Counted from the first letter of the stretch, positions 1 to 8,892 are shown. The stretch: DNA of 64,000 nt from Cellulosimicrobium cellulans (GCF_024124905.1 NZ_JAMXST010000005.1:434001-498000); one strand, 5' to 3'. Made by a program: numbers and translations. The notes: a model not told the origin generated them from the sequence alone.

Positions 1-1028
1 TTCTTCGCGTCCTTCGAGATGCCGAGCGCGACGTCGATGCCGCCGACGAGCTGCGGCTCCGGAGCCCCGCCCGGGATCGTCGGGAAGAGGAAGGGCTCGT
101 AGCCCTCCATGCCCTGCGAGAGCGGCGGGATGTCCGAGCGCGAGGGGTCGGACTGCTGGATCCACCACGCGCCGAGGGGGATCATCGCGGCGTTGCCCGC
201 CTCGAACTGGTTGACGCCGTTCGGGTAGGCGTCGAGGGCGAGGGCACCCTGCTGGGCGATCCCGTCGGTGAACAGCTTCTGCCAGTACGTGAACGCCTCG
301 ACGACGCCCGGGTCGGTCCACGACGCCTCGCCCGACTCCGCCTGGTAGACGAGCCCGGGCTCGATGTTGTTGGCGATCTGCAGGAACACGACGTTCCGCA
401 GCCACGAGTCCTTCGCGGGCAGCAGGAACGGCGCCGCCGAGCCGCCGCCGAGGGTGTCGACGGCGCTCTCGAGGTCGGCCCACGTGGCCGGCGGCTCGAT
501 GCCCGCCTCGTCGAGGAGGTCGGAGTTGGCCCAGAGGTTCACCGTCTGCACGAGGAGGGGCAGCGCGTAGTAGTGCTCGTCGCCCTCGGGGTTGCCCATG
601 CGGGCCTGCTCGAGGCCGATGGGGAAGAACTTCGACTCCCAGTCGTCGCCCCAGGTCTCGGCCGCGCAGTCCTCCAGCGGCATGAGGTTCTCCCGGTACT
701 GCTGGGTCAGCGCGCCGGGCTGCAGACCCACGATGTCGGGCATCGTGCCCGAGCTCGCGCGGGTCTGCAGGTCCACGACGTACTCCGGGTAGTTGAAGAT
801 CGTGGCGTCGATCGTGACGTCCGGGTTGGCGGTGGTGAACGCGTCGATCATCTGACGCGTGGTCTGCTCGATCGGGCTCCAGGAGCGGAACGACACCGTC
901 GTCCCGCCCTCGCCCCCCTGGCCCGACTGCTCAGGATCCGCGCCGCCCGCGCACGCCGCGAGCGACGTGACGATCGTGAGCGCGACTCCGGCCTGGATGC
1001 CGCGGCGCGCAGTTCGGGGAAGCTTCAT
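1..1028 (-). CDS. ABC transporter sugar-binding lipoprotein (3' part outside window)
   Basis: Extracellular solute-binding protein of a carbohydrate ABC importer, expected to be lipid-anchored outside the membrane. The ATG at 1028 opens a frame that stays open to the left edge, so the C-terminus is missing. The N-terminus starts MKLPRTARRG, followed by a hydrophobic stretch and the lipobox LAAC at about residues 27-30. The mature part reads as a family 1 sugar-binding protein (TTVSFRSWSPIEQTTRQMID; later GNAAMIPLGAWW). It is divergent from the kinase/isomerase pair at 1488-4735, which suggests it feeds that pathway; the permease genes would lie to the left. The substrate cannot be read from sequence. 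A FadR/GntR-type palindrome lies about 190 bp upstream. Confidence 0.9.
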   Translation of the reverse strand, partial: MKLPRTARRGIQAGVALTIVTSLAACAGGADPEQSGQGGEGGTTVSFRSWSPIEQTTRQMIDAFTTANPDVTIDATIFNYPEYVVDLQTRASSGTMPDIVGLQPGALTQQYRENLMPLEDCAAETWGDDWESKFFPIGLEQARMGNPEGDEHYYALPLLVQTVNLWANSDLLDEAGIEPPATWADLESAVDTLGGGSAAPFLLPAKDSWLRNVVFLQIANNIEPGLVYQAESGEASWTDPGVVEAFTYWQKLFTDGIAQQGALALDAYPNGVNQFEAGNAAMIPLGAWWIQQSDPSRSDIPPLSQGMEGYEPFLFPTIPGGAPEPQLVGGIDVALGISKDAK

Positions 1029-1217
1029 CGCGTCCGTCCTCTCTCCGTCGTTGGATGCGAGGGCCTCATCGAACGTCTCCGGGTCGAGGTCGTCAACGGC
1101 TCCGCCGACCCCGTCGCCGCCGCGCCGGCCGCGTGTCGTCCGTGCCTGTCCGGTGGCCGCCGCCACGCGGGCGCGGCGTTGTCGCCGGTGCCGAGCCACG
1201 GGCCGACAGCGCGGTGT

Positions 1218-1234
1218 CCGTTGTCCGACAACGG
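1218..1234. promoter_or_regulatory. Perfect 17-bp palindrome, GntR/FadR-type operator candidate
   Basis: CCGTTGTCCGACAACGG has two 8-bp arms around one central base. Its core TTGTCCGACAA fits the FadR-subfamily GntR pattern TNGTNNNACNA. It lies in the 459-bp divergent gap between the sugar-binding lipoprotein and the sugar kinase, the usual place for such a site. The rest of the gap holds an imperfect 12-bp palindrome at 1413-1424, the kinase promoter at 1452-1480, and nothing else I recognise. No GntR gene is in the window. A short hairpin is the alternative reading. Confidence 0.5.
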
Positions 1235-1451
1235 CACCACCGCCGAGCGCGGAACGGTGCGGCGCGCACCGCGGGGGCAGGCGCCGCCGGGGCGGGTGAC
1301 AACCGGTCTCGCCGTCGCTGTCCCGGGGCGGCGCGGGGCGGGCCCCGACCCCGGGACGGCGCGCCGACACCCAGGTCACAGTTGCGTCAACCCTCGAATT
1401 CGTCTCACATGGCGAGATATCGCGGAACAAGAGTGCAGGTCGGGGCGACCG

Positions 1452-1480
1452 TTGTTTCTGTAATCGATTTCTGTCATGCT
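1452..1480 (+). promoter_or_regulatory. Promoter of the FGGY kinase, leaderless
   Basis: TTGTTT (1452-1457), a 17-bp spacer and CATGCT (1475-1480) make a plausible -35/-10 pair. Seven bases then separate the -10 box from the ATG at 1488. The region is clearly AT-richer than its surroundings. It argues that the in-frame ATG at 1476 belongs to the -10 element and is not the start codon. Confidence 0.6.
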
Positions 1481-1487
1481 GGTCGGC

Positions 1488-3092
1488 ATGCCCAGACCTC
1501 CCGTGACCCCGGGCCTCGTCGGCGTCGACGTCGGCACCTCGAGCACCAAGGGCGTGCTCGTCGGACCCGACGGCGCGATCCTCCGCTCGACGACCCGCGC
1601 CCACACCGTGGACCGGCCCGCTCCCGGCCACGTCGAGATGGACGCCGCCGTCTGGTGGGACGAGCTCGTCGCGATCGTCACCGAGCTCACGGCCGACCTG
1701 GCCCCGGGCGCCGTCCGCGGCTCCGACGTGCCCGCCGACCTCGAGGTCGCGGCCGTCGGGGTGTCGGGCATGGGTCCGTGCGTCCTGCTGACGGACGACG
1801 TCGGGACGCCGGTGCGCCCGGCGATCCTGTACGGCGTCGACACGCGCGCGACGCGTCAGATCGCCGCGCTCGACGCCGCGCTGGGGCGCGCGACCGTCCT
1901 CGACCGCTGCGGCTCCGCGCTCTCGTCCCAGGCCGCGGGACCCAAGATCGCCTGGGTCCGCGAGCACGAGGCCGAGGCCTGGTCCCGCGCCCGGCGGCTG
2001 TTCATGCCCGCGTCCTACCTCGCGTTCCGGCTCACCGGCGCCTACGTGCTCGACCACCACTCCGCGTCCCAGTCGACGCCCCTCTACGACCCGCGCACGC
2101 ACGAGTGGATCGACGACTGGGCCGACCTCGTCGCCCCCGGCCTCGAGCTCCCCGCCCTGCGCTGGCCGGGCGAGGCCGCAGGCGTGACGCGCGAGCCCCT
2201 CGCCGGGGTCCCGGCAGGCACGCCGGTCGTCACCGGGACGATCGACGCCTGGTCCGAGGCCGTGAGCGTCGACGCGACGCACGTCGGCAACCTCATGCTC
2301 ATGTACGGCACGACCCTGTTCCTCGTCGCCACCGTCGCCGAGCCCCTGCGCAGCGAGACGATGTGGGGCACCGTCGGCGCCTACCCCGGGACCCACAACC
2401 TGGCCGGGGGCATGGCGACGTCGGGAGCGATCACGTCGTGGCTCCGCGACCTGACCGGGGCCGGCTACCCCGAGCTGCTCGCCGAGGCCGCTGCCTCCGG
2501 GCCGGGCGCGCGCGGCCTCCTCATGCTCCCCTACCTCGCGGGCGAGCGGACCCCGGTCCAGGACCCCGACGCGCGGGGCGTCGTCGCCGGCCTCACCGTG
2601 ACGCACACGCGCGGCGACCTCTACCGCGCGGCGCTCGAGGCCACGGCGTTCGGCGTGCGGCACAACGTCGAGACCCTGCGCGACGCCGGGGCCGACATCT
2701 CCCGGGTCGTCGCCGTGGGCGGCGGCACCCAGGGCGACCTGTGGACGCAGGTCGTCTCCGACGTGACCGGGCTCCCCCAGGTCGTCCCGACGCGGACGAT
2801 CGGCGCGAGCTACGGCGCCGCGATGCTCGCCGCCGGGCTCGTGCACGAGGAGGGGCGGCTCCTCGACGTCGCCGCGTGGAACCCCCCGGCACGTGTCGTC
2901 GAGCCCGACCCGGGGACGCGCTCCGCGTACGACGAGCTCTACGGCCTCTACCGCACGCTCTACCCGGCGACGCGCGACGTCGTGCACGCGCTCGCCCGCC
3001 GGACCGGCCGCACCGCGGGTCCCGCCGCCCCGGAGCGCCCCTCCGCCACCCTCTCCACCCACCGCGCCACTCTCGAAGGAGCACCCGCATGA
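1488..3092 (+). CDS. FGGY-family carbohydrate kinase (xylulokinase-like)
   Basis: Phosphorylates a ketose or related sugar with ATP in the cytoplasm. The 534-aa length is normal for FGGY kinases. The N-terminal phosphate-binding motif is GVDVGTSSTKGVLV (about residues 10-23). GTIDAWSEAVSVD, about 250 residues in, should carry the catalytic Asp, and VVAVGGGTQGDLW sits in the C-terminal ATPase lobe. I chose ATG 1488 because the upstream ATG 1476 lies inside the -10 box and neither has a Shine-Dalgarno sequence. The stop overlaps the next start by 4 nt (ATGA), so kinase and isomerase are translationally coupled. The true substrate (xylulose, fuculose, ribulose or a deoxy-sugar) is not decided by sequence. 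Confidence 0.88.
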   Translation: MPRPPVTPGLVGVDVGTSSTKGVLVGPDGAILRSTTRAHTVDRPAPGHVEMDAAVWWDELVAIVTELTADLAPGAVRGSDVPADLEVAAVGVSGMGPCVLLTDDVGTPVRPAILYGVDTRATRQIAALDAALGRATVLDRCGSALSSQAAGPKIAWVREHEAEAWSRARRLFMPASYLAFRLTGAYVLDHHSASQSTPLYDPRTHEWIDDWADLVAPGLELPALRWPGEAAGVTREPLAGVPAGTPVVTGTIDAWSEAVSVDATHVGNLMLMYGTTLFLVATVAEPLRSETMWGTVGAYPGTHNLAGGMATSGAITSWLRDLTGAGYPELLAEAAASGPGARGLLMLPYLAGERTPVQDPDARGVVAGLTVTHTRGDLYRAALEATAFGVRHNVETLRDAGADISRVVAVGGGTQGDLWTQVVSDVTGLPQVVPTRTIGASYGAAMLAAGLVHEEGRLLDVAAWNPPARVVEPDPGTRSAYDELYGLYRTLYPATRDVVHALARRTGRTAGPAAPERPSATLSTHRATLEGAPA

Positions 3093-4735
3093 CCAGCACC
3101 TACGCCGTCCCCGAGCTCGCACCGGAGGCCCGGGCCCCCGAGCGCACGGTCTACCTCGTCGCGTCGGGCGACCTGCGCGAGTCCGCGAACGTCGCAGGCT
3201 GGCCGACGCAGGTGGAGCTCGAACGCGTGCTCACCGACGCGTTCGCGGCGAACGGCTGGAAGGTCGTGCGCGCCAACGACGTCGACCCCGAGACCGGGCA
3301 CGGCTTCATCAGCTCGCAGCGCATGGGGCTCGACGTGTTCGCGACCATCCCGCCCGACGCGCCGCTCGTCGTCGCCGAGGCGGTGTGGCAGTACAGCCAC
3401 CACGTGCTCGCCGGCCTGCGCACGCACCGTGGCCCGATCCTCACCGCCGCGAACTTCGCGGGCGACTGGCCGGGGCTCGTCGGGCTCCTGGGCCTGAACG
3501 CCGGCCTCACCAAGATGGGCACGCCGTACTCGACCGTGTGGACCGTCGACGGGACCGACGCCTGGTTCCAGGACGCGATCCGCTCGTGGGTCGCGACCGG
3601 GACGATCGACCACGACGACTCCCACGCCCACGCGCTCCCCGCCCTCGCGGACACCCCGGAGAAGCAGCTCGGCGAGGCCCTCGCGGCCCAGCTCCTGCGG
3701 GAGAAGGCGATCATCGGCGTCTTCGACGAGGGCTGCATGGGGATGTACAACGCGATCTTCGACGACGAGCTGCTCAACGGGCTCGGCATCTACAAGGAGC
3801 GTCTGTCGCAGTCCGCGCTCTGGGCGGAGATGCAGCGCGTGACCGACGACGAGGCAGACGCGGTCCAGCGCTGGCTCGAGGACGCGGGGATGACCTTCCG
3901 GCTCGGGACCGACGAGGCGACCGAGCTCACGCCCGCGCAGCTCCGCTGGCAGCACAAGATGTACGTCGCGGCCCTCCGGATCGCCGACGACTTCGGGCTC
4001 GACGCGGTCGGCATCCAGTACCAGCAGGGCCTCAAGGACATCTGTCCCGCGTCCGACCTCGCGGAAGGGCTGCTCAACAACGTGCAGCGCCCGCCGGTCC
4101 GCTCGCGCGACGGGCAGCGGATCCTGTGGGACGGCCAGGCGTTCCCCCACTTCAACGAGGCCGACGAGGGCGTCGCCGTCGACGCGCTCGTCACGAACCG
4201 GCTGTGGACGGCGATGGGGCTCGACCCGGCCACCACGCTGCACGACGTGCGCTGGGGCGAGGAGTTCGACGGGCAGTTCGTGTGGGTCTTCGAGATCTCC
4301 GGCTCGGTACCCGCCTCGCACCTCGAGGGCGGCTACGCGGGCGCGGAGGGCTGGCGCCAGGATCCCGTCTTCTTTCCGGCCGGCGGCTCCACCCTCAACG
4401 GGGTCTCCCGGGCCGGCGAGATCGTCTGGTCCCGCGTCTACATCGCCGACGGCGTCCTGCAGGTCGACCTCGGCCGGGCCTCGGCGTTGTCGCTCCCCGA
4501 GGAGGAGACGCGTCGGCGCAAGGAGGCGACGAACCCGGAGTGGCCGATCATGCACGCCGTGCTCCACGGCGTGAGCCGCGACCAGTTCATGGCCCGCCAC
4601 AAGGCGAACCACCTGAACGTCGCGTACGCGCCCGACGCCGGCACCGCGGACCGCGCGCTCGAGGCCAAGGCCGCGTTCTTCGCCGCGCTCGGCATGCCGG
4701 TCCACCTGTGCGGGGACAGCGCGCTCACCCGGTGA
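3089..4735 (+). CDS. L-fucose isomerase-like protein
   Basis: 548-aa protein resembling the L-fucose/D-arabinose isomerase family, which interconverts an aldose and a ketose using a divalent metal. The stretch FDEGCMGMYNAIFDDELLNG (about residues 214-233) resembles the conserved EGCMGMYNAI segment of the family, and ARHKANHLNVAYAPD near the C-terminus matches the conserved terminal region of the long actinobacterial forms. AAGGAG sits 8-9 nt before the ATG. It overlaps the kinase stop by 4 nt, so the two probably form an isomerase-kinase pathway fed by the lipoprotein at the left edge. Its end overlaps the convergent VanZ gene by 11 nt. Substrate specificity is unknown. Confidence 0.8.
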   Translation: MTSTYAVPELAPEARAPERTVYLVASGDLRESANVAGWPTQVELERVLTDAFAANGWKVVRANDVDPETGHGFISSQRMGLDVFATIPPDAPLVVAEAVWQYSHHVLAGLRTHRGPILTAANFAGDWPGLVGLLGLNAGLTKMGTPYSTVWTVDGTDAWFQDAIRSWVATGTIDHDDSHAHALPALADTPEKQLGEALAAQLLREKAIIGVFDEGCMGMYNAIFDDELLNGLGIYKERLSQSALWAEMQRVTDDEADAVQRWLEDAGMTFRLGTDEATELTPAQLRWQHKMYVAALRIADDFGLDAVGIQYQQGLKDICPASDLAEGLLNNVQRPPVRSRDGQRILWDGQAFPHFNEADEGVAVDALVTNRLWTAMGLDPATTLHDVRWGEEFDGQFVWVFEISGSVPASHLEGGYAGAEGWRQDPVFFPAGGSTLNGVSRAGEIVWSRVYIADGVLQVDLGRASALSLPEEETRRRKEATNPEWPIMHAVLHGVSRDQFMARHKANHLNVAYAPDAGTADRALEAKAAFFAALGMPVHLCGDSALTR

Positions 4736-5177
4736 CGGGTCGGCGCGCGCCGACGGCGAGCACGACGCCGGCGGCGAGCGCCGCGCCCAGGAGCGCGCCG
4801 GCGGTGTTCATCACGACGTCCTGGACGGTCGGGACGCGGCCCGGCAGGATGTTCTGGGTCAGCTCGATCGCGACCGACAGCGCGCAGCCCGCGAGGGTGA
4901 CGACGCCGACGGTGCGCCGCACGCCCAGGGGTGCGCCGCGCCGTCGGGCGGTCGCGCCGCGCAGGAGCGGGACCCCGAGCACGCCGAAGGGCCCGAACAT
5001 GACGACGTTCGCGAGCGCCTCGAGCACCGGGAGGGTGATCGGGATCCCGAGGCCGTGGAGGAACCCGAGGGTCGCCGTGGCCCAGCCGGGCGCGTCGGTG
5101 GACTGCGGCGACGGCCACAGGGTCACGACGAGGACCGCGGCGAGGTAGGCGGCGAACGTCCAGGTCAGCAGGCGCAT
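4725..5177 (-). CDS. VanZ-family membrane protein
   Basis: 150-aa integral membrane protein with about four hydrophobic segments (for example LLTWTFAAYLAAVLVVTLW at the N-terminus) and the VanZ-type core SVAIELTQNILPGRVPTVQD. VanZ homologues are linked to teicoplanin resistance in enterococci, but most chromosomal members have no proven role. I set the start at ATG 5177, which has a TACGCT -10 box six bases upstream (5184-5189), instead of the 22-codon upstream extension. Convergent with, and overlapping, the isomerase gene. Confidence 0.8.
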   Translation of the reverse strand: MRLLTWTFAAYLAAVLVVTLWPSPQSTDAPGWATATLGFLHGLGIPITLPVLEALANVVMFGPFGVLGVPLLRGATARRRGAPLGVRRTVGVVTLAGCALSVAIELTQNILPGRVPTVQDVVMNTAGALLGAALAAGVVLAVGARRPVTG

Positions 5178-5183
5178 CGCGTC

Positions 5184-5189
5184 AGCGTA
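5184..5189 (-). promoter_or_regulatory. -10 box TACGCT, leaderless VanZ-like gene
   Basis: On the minus strand TACGCT is followed by six bases and then the ATG at 5177. There is no Shine-Dalgarno sequence. It is the same arrangement as at several other first genes in this window. Confidence 0.5.
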
Positions 5190-5295
5190 CGAGGGCCGTC
5201 GCGGGACGGGGCGCCTCCTGCGGAGCGCGCACGATCCCTCCACCGGTCCCCCTCCTCGCCGAGCGTGTCACCCGGACCCTCGGTTCACTGGCGCC

Positions 5296-6285
5296 ATGGC
5301 CTCCCTCGGTTTTCACGCGTCCCACGAGCAGATCGCCCCGGGCCCTCTGCTGGGTGCCGCACGGCGTGCCCAGGAGGTGGGGTTCGACGCCGCGATGTGC
5401 TCCGACCACCTCGCGCCCTGGAGCGTGCGGCAGGGCGAGTCGGGGCACGCCTGGTCCTGGCTCGGCGCCGCGCTCGCCAGCACGGACCTGCCGTTCGGCG
5501 TCGTCACGGCGCCCGGCCAGCGCTACCACCCGGCGGTCGTCGCGCAGGCGGTCGCGACGCTCGGTGCGATGTTCCCGGGCCGGTTCTGGGCGGCGCTCGG
5601 CTCGGGCGAGGCCATGAACGAGCACGTCACGGGCGACCCGTGGCCCACCAAGGCCGAGCGGGACGCACGCTTGCGCGAGTGCGTGGACGTGATCCGCGCG
5701 CTGCTCGCGGGCGAGGAGGTCACGCACCACGGCCACGTCACCGTGGACCGTGCGCGCGTGTGGTCGCTGCCCGACGTCGTCCCGCGCCTCGTGGGCCCGG
5801 CCGTCACCCCGGCGACGGCGCGCCGGCACGCGGACTGGGCCGACGGTCTCGTGACCGTCAACCAGCCGGTCGAGTCGCTGCGCCGTGTCGTCGGCGAGTA
5901 CCGCGACGCGGGCGGCCGGGGGCCGCTGGCCCTCCAGGTCCACGTCGCGTGGGGCGACGACGACGAGGCCGCCTTCGCCGTCGCGCACGACCAGTGGCGC
6001 TCCAACCTGCTGCCGCCGAGCGTGAGCTGGCACCTGGAGACGCCCGAGCAGTTCGACGCCGTCGCGGACCTCGTGCGTCCGGAGGAGGTGCGCGGGACGG
6101 TCCTCGTCGAGCACGACGCCGAGCGGTTCGCGGACCGCGTCGCCGAGCTCGCGGCGTGCGGGTTCGACGAGGTCTACCTGCACCACGTGGGGCAGGGGCA
6201 GGACGCGTTCCTCGACGCGGCGGGCGAGACGCTGCTGCCGCTCCTGCGGACGGCGACCACGACGACCGGCGGGGGTGCGGCGTGA
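5296..6285 (+). CDS. LLM-class flavin oxidoreductase (non-F420 flavinoid type)
   Basis: 329-aa TIM-barrel protein of the luciferase-like monooxygenase superfamily. Typical pieces are GFHASHEQIAPG at the N-terminus, SDHLAPW, GRFWAALGSGEAMNEHV and ADGLVTVNQPVESLRRVV. It resembles the subgroup named probable non-F420 flavinoid oxidoreductase, so FMN is as likely a cofactor as F420. The stop overlaps the GTG start of the GH13 gene by 4 nt (GTGA), so the two are coupled. TTCACT six bases before the ATG is a weak leaderless-type -10 box. The substrate is unknown. Confidence 0.8.
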   Translation: MASLGFHASHEQIAPGPLLGAARRAQEVGFDAAMCSDHLAPWSVRQGESGHAWSWLGAALASTDLPFGVVTAPGQRYHPAVVAQAVATLGAMFPGRFWAALGSGEAMNEHVTGDPWPTKAERDARLRECVDVIRALLAGEEVTHHGHVTVDRARVWSLPDVVPRLVGPAVTPATARRHADWADGLVTVNQPVESLRRVVGEYRDAGGRGPLALQVHVAWGDDDEAAFAVAHDQWRSNLLPPSVSWHLETPEQFDAVADLVRPEEVRGTVLVEHDAERFADRVAELAACGFDEVYLHHVGQGQDAFLDAAGETLLPLLRTATTTTGGGAA

Positions 6286-7985
6286 GGATCAGCGACACGG
6301 GCGACCTCTGGTGGAAGAACGCGGTGGTCTACTGCCTGGACGTCGAGACGTTCATGGACTGGGACGACGACGGCGTGGGCGACCTCGCCGGGCTGGTGCA
6401 GCGCCTCGACCACCTCGCCGACCTCGGGGTCACGTGCCTGTGGCTCATGCCGTTCTACCCGACCGCCGACCGCGACGACGGGTACGACATCACCGACTTC
6501 CTCGCGGTCGACCCGCGGCTGGGCGACGTCGGGGACCTCGTCGAGCTGGTCCGGACGGCCCACGACCGCGGCATCCGCGTCATCGCCGACCTCGTGGTCA
6601 ACCACACGTCCGACCGCCACCCGTGGTTCAAGGCCTCGCGCGCGAGCACGGACAACCCGTACCGCGACTTCTACGTGTGGCGCGCCGACGAGCCGCCGCC
6701 CACGACGGACCAGGTGATCTTCCCCGACCAGGAGGAGGGCATCTGGACGAAGGACGATCGCACGGGCGAGTGGTACCGCCACCGCTTCTACCGCCACATG
6801 CCGGACCTCAACACCGCCAACCCGAAGGTCCGGGACGCGATCGCGAAGACGATGGGCTACTGGATCCAGCTCGGCCTCTCGGGCTTCCGGGTCGACGCCG
6901 TCCCGTTCTTCCTCGGGGACGCGGCGGCGAACCCGTCGGACGAGATCGAGGACCCGCACGACTTCCTGCGCGCGCTGCGCTCGTTCCTCTCGCGCCGCGC
7001 GGGCGACTCGATCCTCATGGGCGAGGTCAACCTGCCGTTCGCGGAGCAGCGCCTCTACTTCGGCGACGACGGGACGGGGGACGGGAGCGAGTCCGGACCG
7101 TCGAGCTCCGAGCTGACGCTCCAGTTCGACTTCAACGGCATGCAGGCGCTGTACCTGTCGCTCGCGCGGCACGACGCCGGGCCGCTCGCCGCGTCGCTCG
7201 CCGCGCGCCCCCCGATCCCCCACGACGCGCAGTGGGCGACGTTCGTGCGCAACCACGACGAGCTGACGCTCGACAAGCTCTCCGACGACGAGCGCCAGGA
7301 GGTCTTCGCCGCGTTCGGGCCCGAGGAGGACATGCAGCTCTACGGGCGGGGGCTGCGCCGTCGGCTCCCACCCATGCTGGGCGGCGACCCGCGCCGCGTC
7401 CGGATGGTGTACTCGCTGCTCTTCGCGCTCCCGGGGACGCCGGTCCTCTTCTACGGCGAGGAGATCGGCATGGGCGAGAACCTCGCCGCGGACGGCCGGC
7501 TCGCCGTGCGGACCCCGATGCAGTGGACGTCGGAGCGCAACGGCGGCTTCTCGCGCGCCCCCGCGCGCCGGCTCGCCGGCCCGGTGCCCACGGATGGCTA
7601 CGCTCCCGAGCACGTCAACGTCGCGGACCAGCGGCGCGACCCGGACTCGCTGCTGACGTTCGTGCGCCTGCTCGCGCACCGCTACCGCGAGTGCCCCGAG
7701 CTCGGCTGGGGCGAGGTGGACGTGCTCGACCAGCCGGAACCGTCGGTCCTCGCGCTGCGCAGCACGTGGCAGGAGGCGTCGATGCTCACCGTCCACAACC
7801 TGTCCGCGGACCCGGTCGTCGTCCGGCTCGCGCTCGGCGACCTGCCCGCGGAGGCGCGCCTCGTCGACCTGCTCGACGCGGACGACGTCGAGCCGGACCC
7901 CGACGGGACCGCCGAGGTCCGGCTCGACGGCTACGGCTACCGCTGGCTGCGCGTCACGCACCCGGGCTCGCGCCGGCTCCTGTGA
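6282..7985 (+). CDS. GH13 alpha-glucan enzyme, trehalose-synthase-like
   Basis: 567-aa (beta/alpha)8 glycoside hydrolase family 13 enzyme. The conserved regions are present: ADLVVNHTSDRHPWF, GFRVDAVPFF with the nucleophile Asp near residue 204, ILMGEVNLP with the acid/base Glu near 248, and VRNHDELTLDKLS with the third Asp near 325. LWLMPFYPTADRDDGYDITD and the HDELTL form are typical of trehalose synthases, which interconvert maltose and trehalose; related maltose-active enzymes are possible. The GTG start overlaps the upstream oxidoreductase stop by 4 nt. It lacks the fused maltokinase domain found in some TreS proteins. Confidence 0.82.
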   Translation: MRISDTGDLWWKNAVVYCLDVETFMDWDDDGVGDLAGLVQRLDHLADLGVTCLWLMPFYPTADRDDGYDITDFLAVDPRLGDVGDLVELVRTAHDRGIRVIADLVVNHTSDRHPWFKASRASTDNPYRDFYVWRADEPPPTTDQVIFPDQEEGIWTKDDRTGEWYRHRFYRHMPDLNTANPKVRDAIAKTMGYWIQLGLSGFRVDAVPFFLGDAAANPSDEIEDPHDFLRALRSFLSRRAGDSILMGEVNLPFAEQRLYFGDDGTGDGSESGPSSSELTLQFDFNGMQALYLSLARHDAGPLAASLAARPPIPHDAQWATFVRNHDELTLDKLSDDERQEVFAAFGPEEDMQLYGRGLRRRLPPMLGGDPRRVRMVYSLLFALPGTPVLFYGEEIGMGENLAADGRLAVRTPMQWTSERNGGFSRAPARRLAGPVPTDGYAPEHVNVADQRRDPDSLLTFVRLLAHRYRECPELGWGEVDVLDQPEPSVLALRSTWQEASMLTVHNLSADPVVVRLALGDLPAEARLVDLLDADDVEPDPDGTAEVRLDGYGYRWLRVTHPGSRRLL

Positions 7986-8033
7986 TCCGGCGGCCGTTCA
8001 GCCGCACCCGGGAGCGCGACGCGCGGACCGTCC

Positions 8034-8273
8034 TCAGTCGTCGTGGCTCGGCTCGTCCGGGCCGACGGGCCGGCCCGGCGACGACGGCCAGTCGGGCGGC
8101 GAGTCAGGGACCGGGTCGGACGGTCGCGGCTCGCCGGGGACCGGGTCCGCGTGGCTCGGGTCGCGCGGCGGCTCCGACGGGTCCGGGGGCGGTCCCGGGG
8201 ACTTCGGCGGCTCGACCGTGGGCTCGACCGGAGGGACCGGCTCCGTGCCCGGCTCGTCAGGGTTCGTGGTCAT
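8034..8273 (-). CDS. Small acidic proline-rich hypothetical protein
   Basis: 79-aa protein made almost entirely of Pro, Asp, Glu, Ser and Gly (EPVPPVEPTVEPPKSPGP), with no hydrophobic segment and no recognisable domain. A GGAGG Shine-Dalgarno sequence lies about 8 nt upstream of the ATG, which supports a real gene despite the low complexity. It is likely disordered and cytoplasmic. Function unknown. Confidence 0.5.
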   Translation of the reverse strand: MTTNPDEPGTEPVPPVEPTVEPPKSPGPPPDPSEPPRDPSHADPVPGEPRPSDPVPDSPPDWPSSPGRPVGPDEPSHDD

Positions 8274-8460
8274 GGCTGCACCTCCGTGCTGCTCGGTACG
8301 GCTCCTCGGGACGCCCGCGGCGTCCCTCCTCGACGCTAGGCGCGCCGCGCCCCGCTCGCGCGCGGCGGGGCCGCCGCTCGTCCCCCATGGGGACGGGTGC
8401 CCATGGCCGGTCCGAGCCGGTGGTGCCTACGATCCGGACGTCCGCCGTCACGGCTGGTCG

Positions 8461-8478
8461 CCGCTCCGGACGGAGCGG
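8461..8478. repeat. Perfect inverted repeat upstream of the secreted protein gene
   Basis: CCGCTCCG-GA-CGGAGCGG, two 8-bp arms separated by 2 bases, lying just upstream of the Shine-Dalgarno sequence of the gene at 8497. A -10-like TACGAT lies at 8428-8433. It could be an operator or a 5'-UTR hairpin. Confidence 0.4.
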
Positions 8479-8496
8479 CCCCTGGAAGGAGCACAC

Positions 8497-8892
8497 ATGA
8501 GGACTCGTCAGCTCGTCGCCGTCGCCGCCATGGCCGGCGCCCTGGTGCTCGGGACCGCGATCGGCGCCTCCGCGGGCACCTCCGGCACCGTCTACAGCGC
8601 CGGCAGCCCGCACTACGCGAGGGCGACGTTCGCCCCCAACGACCCGGGGCGCCACAGCGCGTACGTCGCGGTCGTCGACAACCGCAAGGACGGCGCCAGC
8701 GCCGTCGCGCAGGTCCGGTTCGACGGGACGACGAAGACCGTCCGTGCGAGCGACGGGGTCGGCTCGAGCGTGTACTGGTACTCGAGCGGCATGTCCAAGG
8801 GGAAGTCCGTGTCGGTCCGTGCGTGCCGGCAGGACCTCTCGGCAGGCGGCCCGATCAAGGACTGCGGCGCCTGGCGGACCTTCGTCGCGTGA
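8497..8892 (+). CDS. Small secreted protein of unknown function
   Basis: 131-aa protein with a clear Sec signal peptide (MRTRQLVAVAAMAGALVLG, likely cleaved after ASA near residue 26). The roughly 105-residue mature domain is rich in Ser, Gly and aromatic residues (SSVYWYSSGMSKGKSVSVR) and has two Cys that could form a disulfide. A GGAAGGA Shine-Dalgarno sequence precedes the ATG. I do not recognise a family; the layout suggests a small beta-sandwich extracellular protein. Confidence 0.72.
   Translation: MRTRQLVAVAAMAGALVLGTAIGASAGTSGTVYSAGSPHYARATFAPNDPGRHSAYVAVVDNRKDGASAVAQVRFDGTTKTVRASDGVGSSVYWYSSGMSKGKSVSVRACRQDLSAGGPIKDCGAWRTFVA

Noticed and set aside
573-1463. Plus-strand frame opposite the sugar-binding lipoprotein
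   Set aside because: The minus strand encodes a clear lipoprotein with lipobox. The plus-strand frame is Arg/His-rich and lacks any domain.
1055-3088. 5' extension of the isomerase frame back to 1055
   Set aside because: The extension runs out of frame through the kinase gene and is Arg-rich. The real start at 3089 has AAGGAG and family homology from its first residues.
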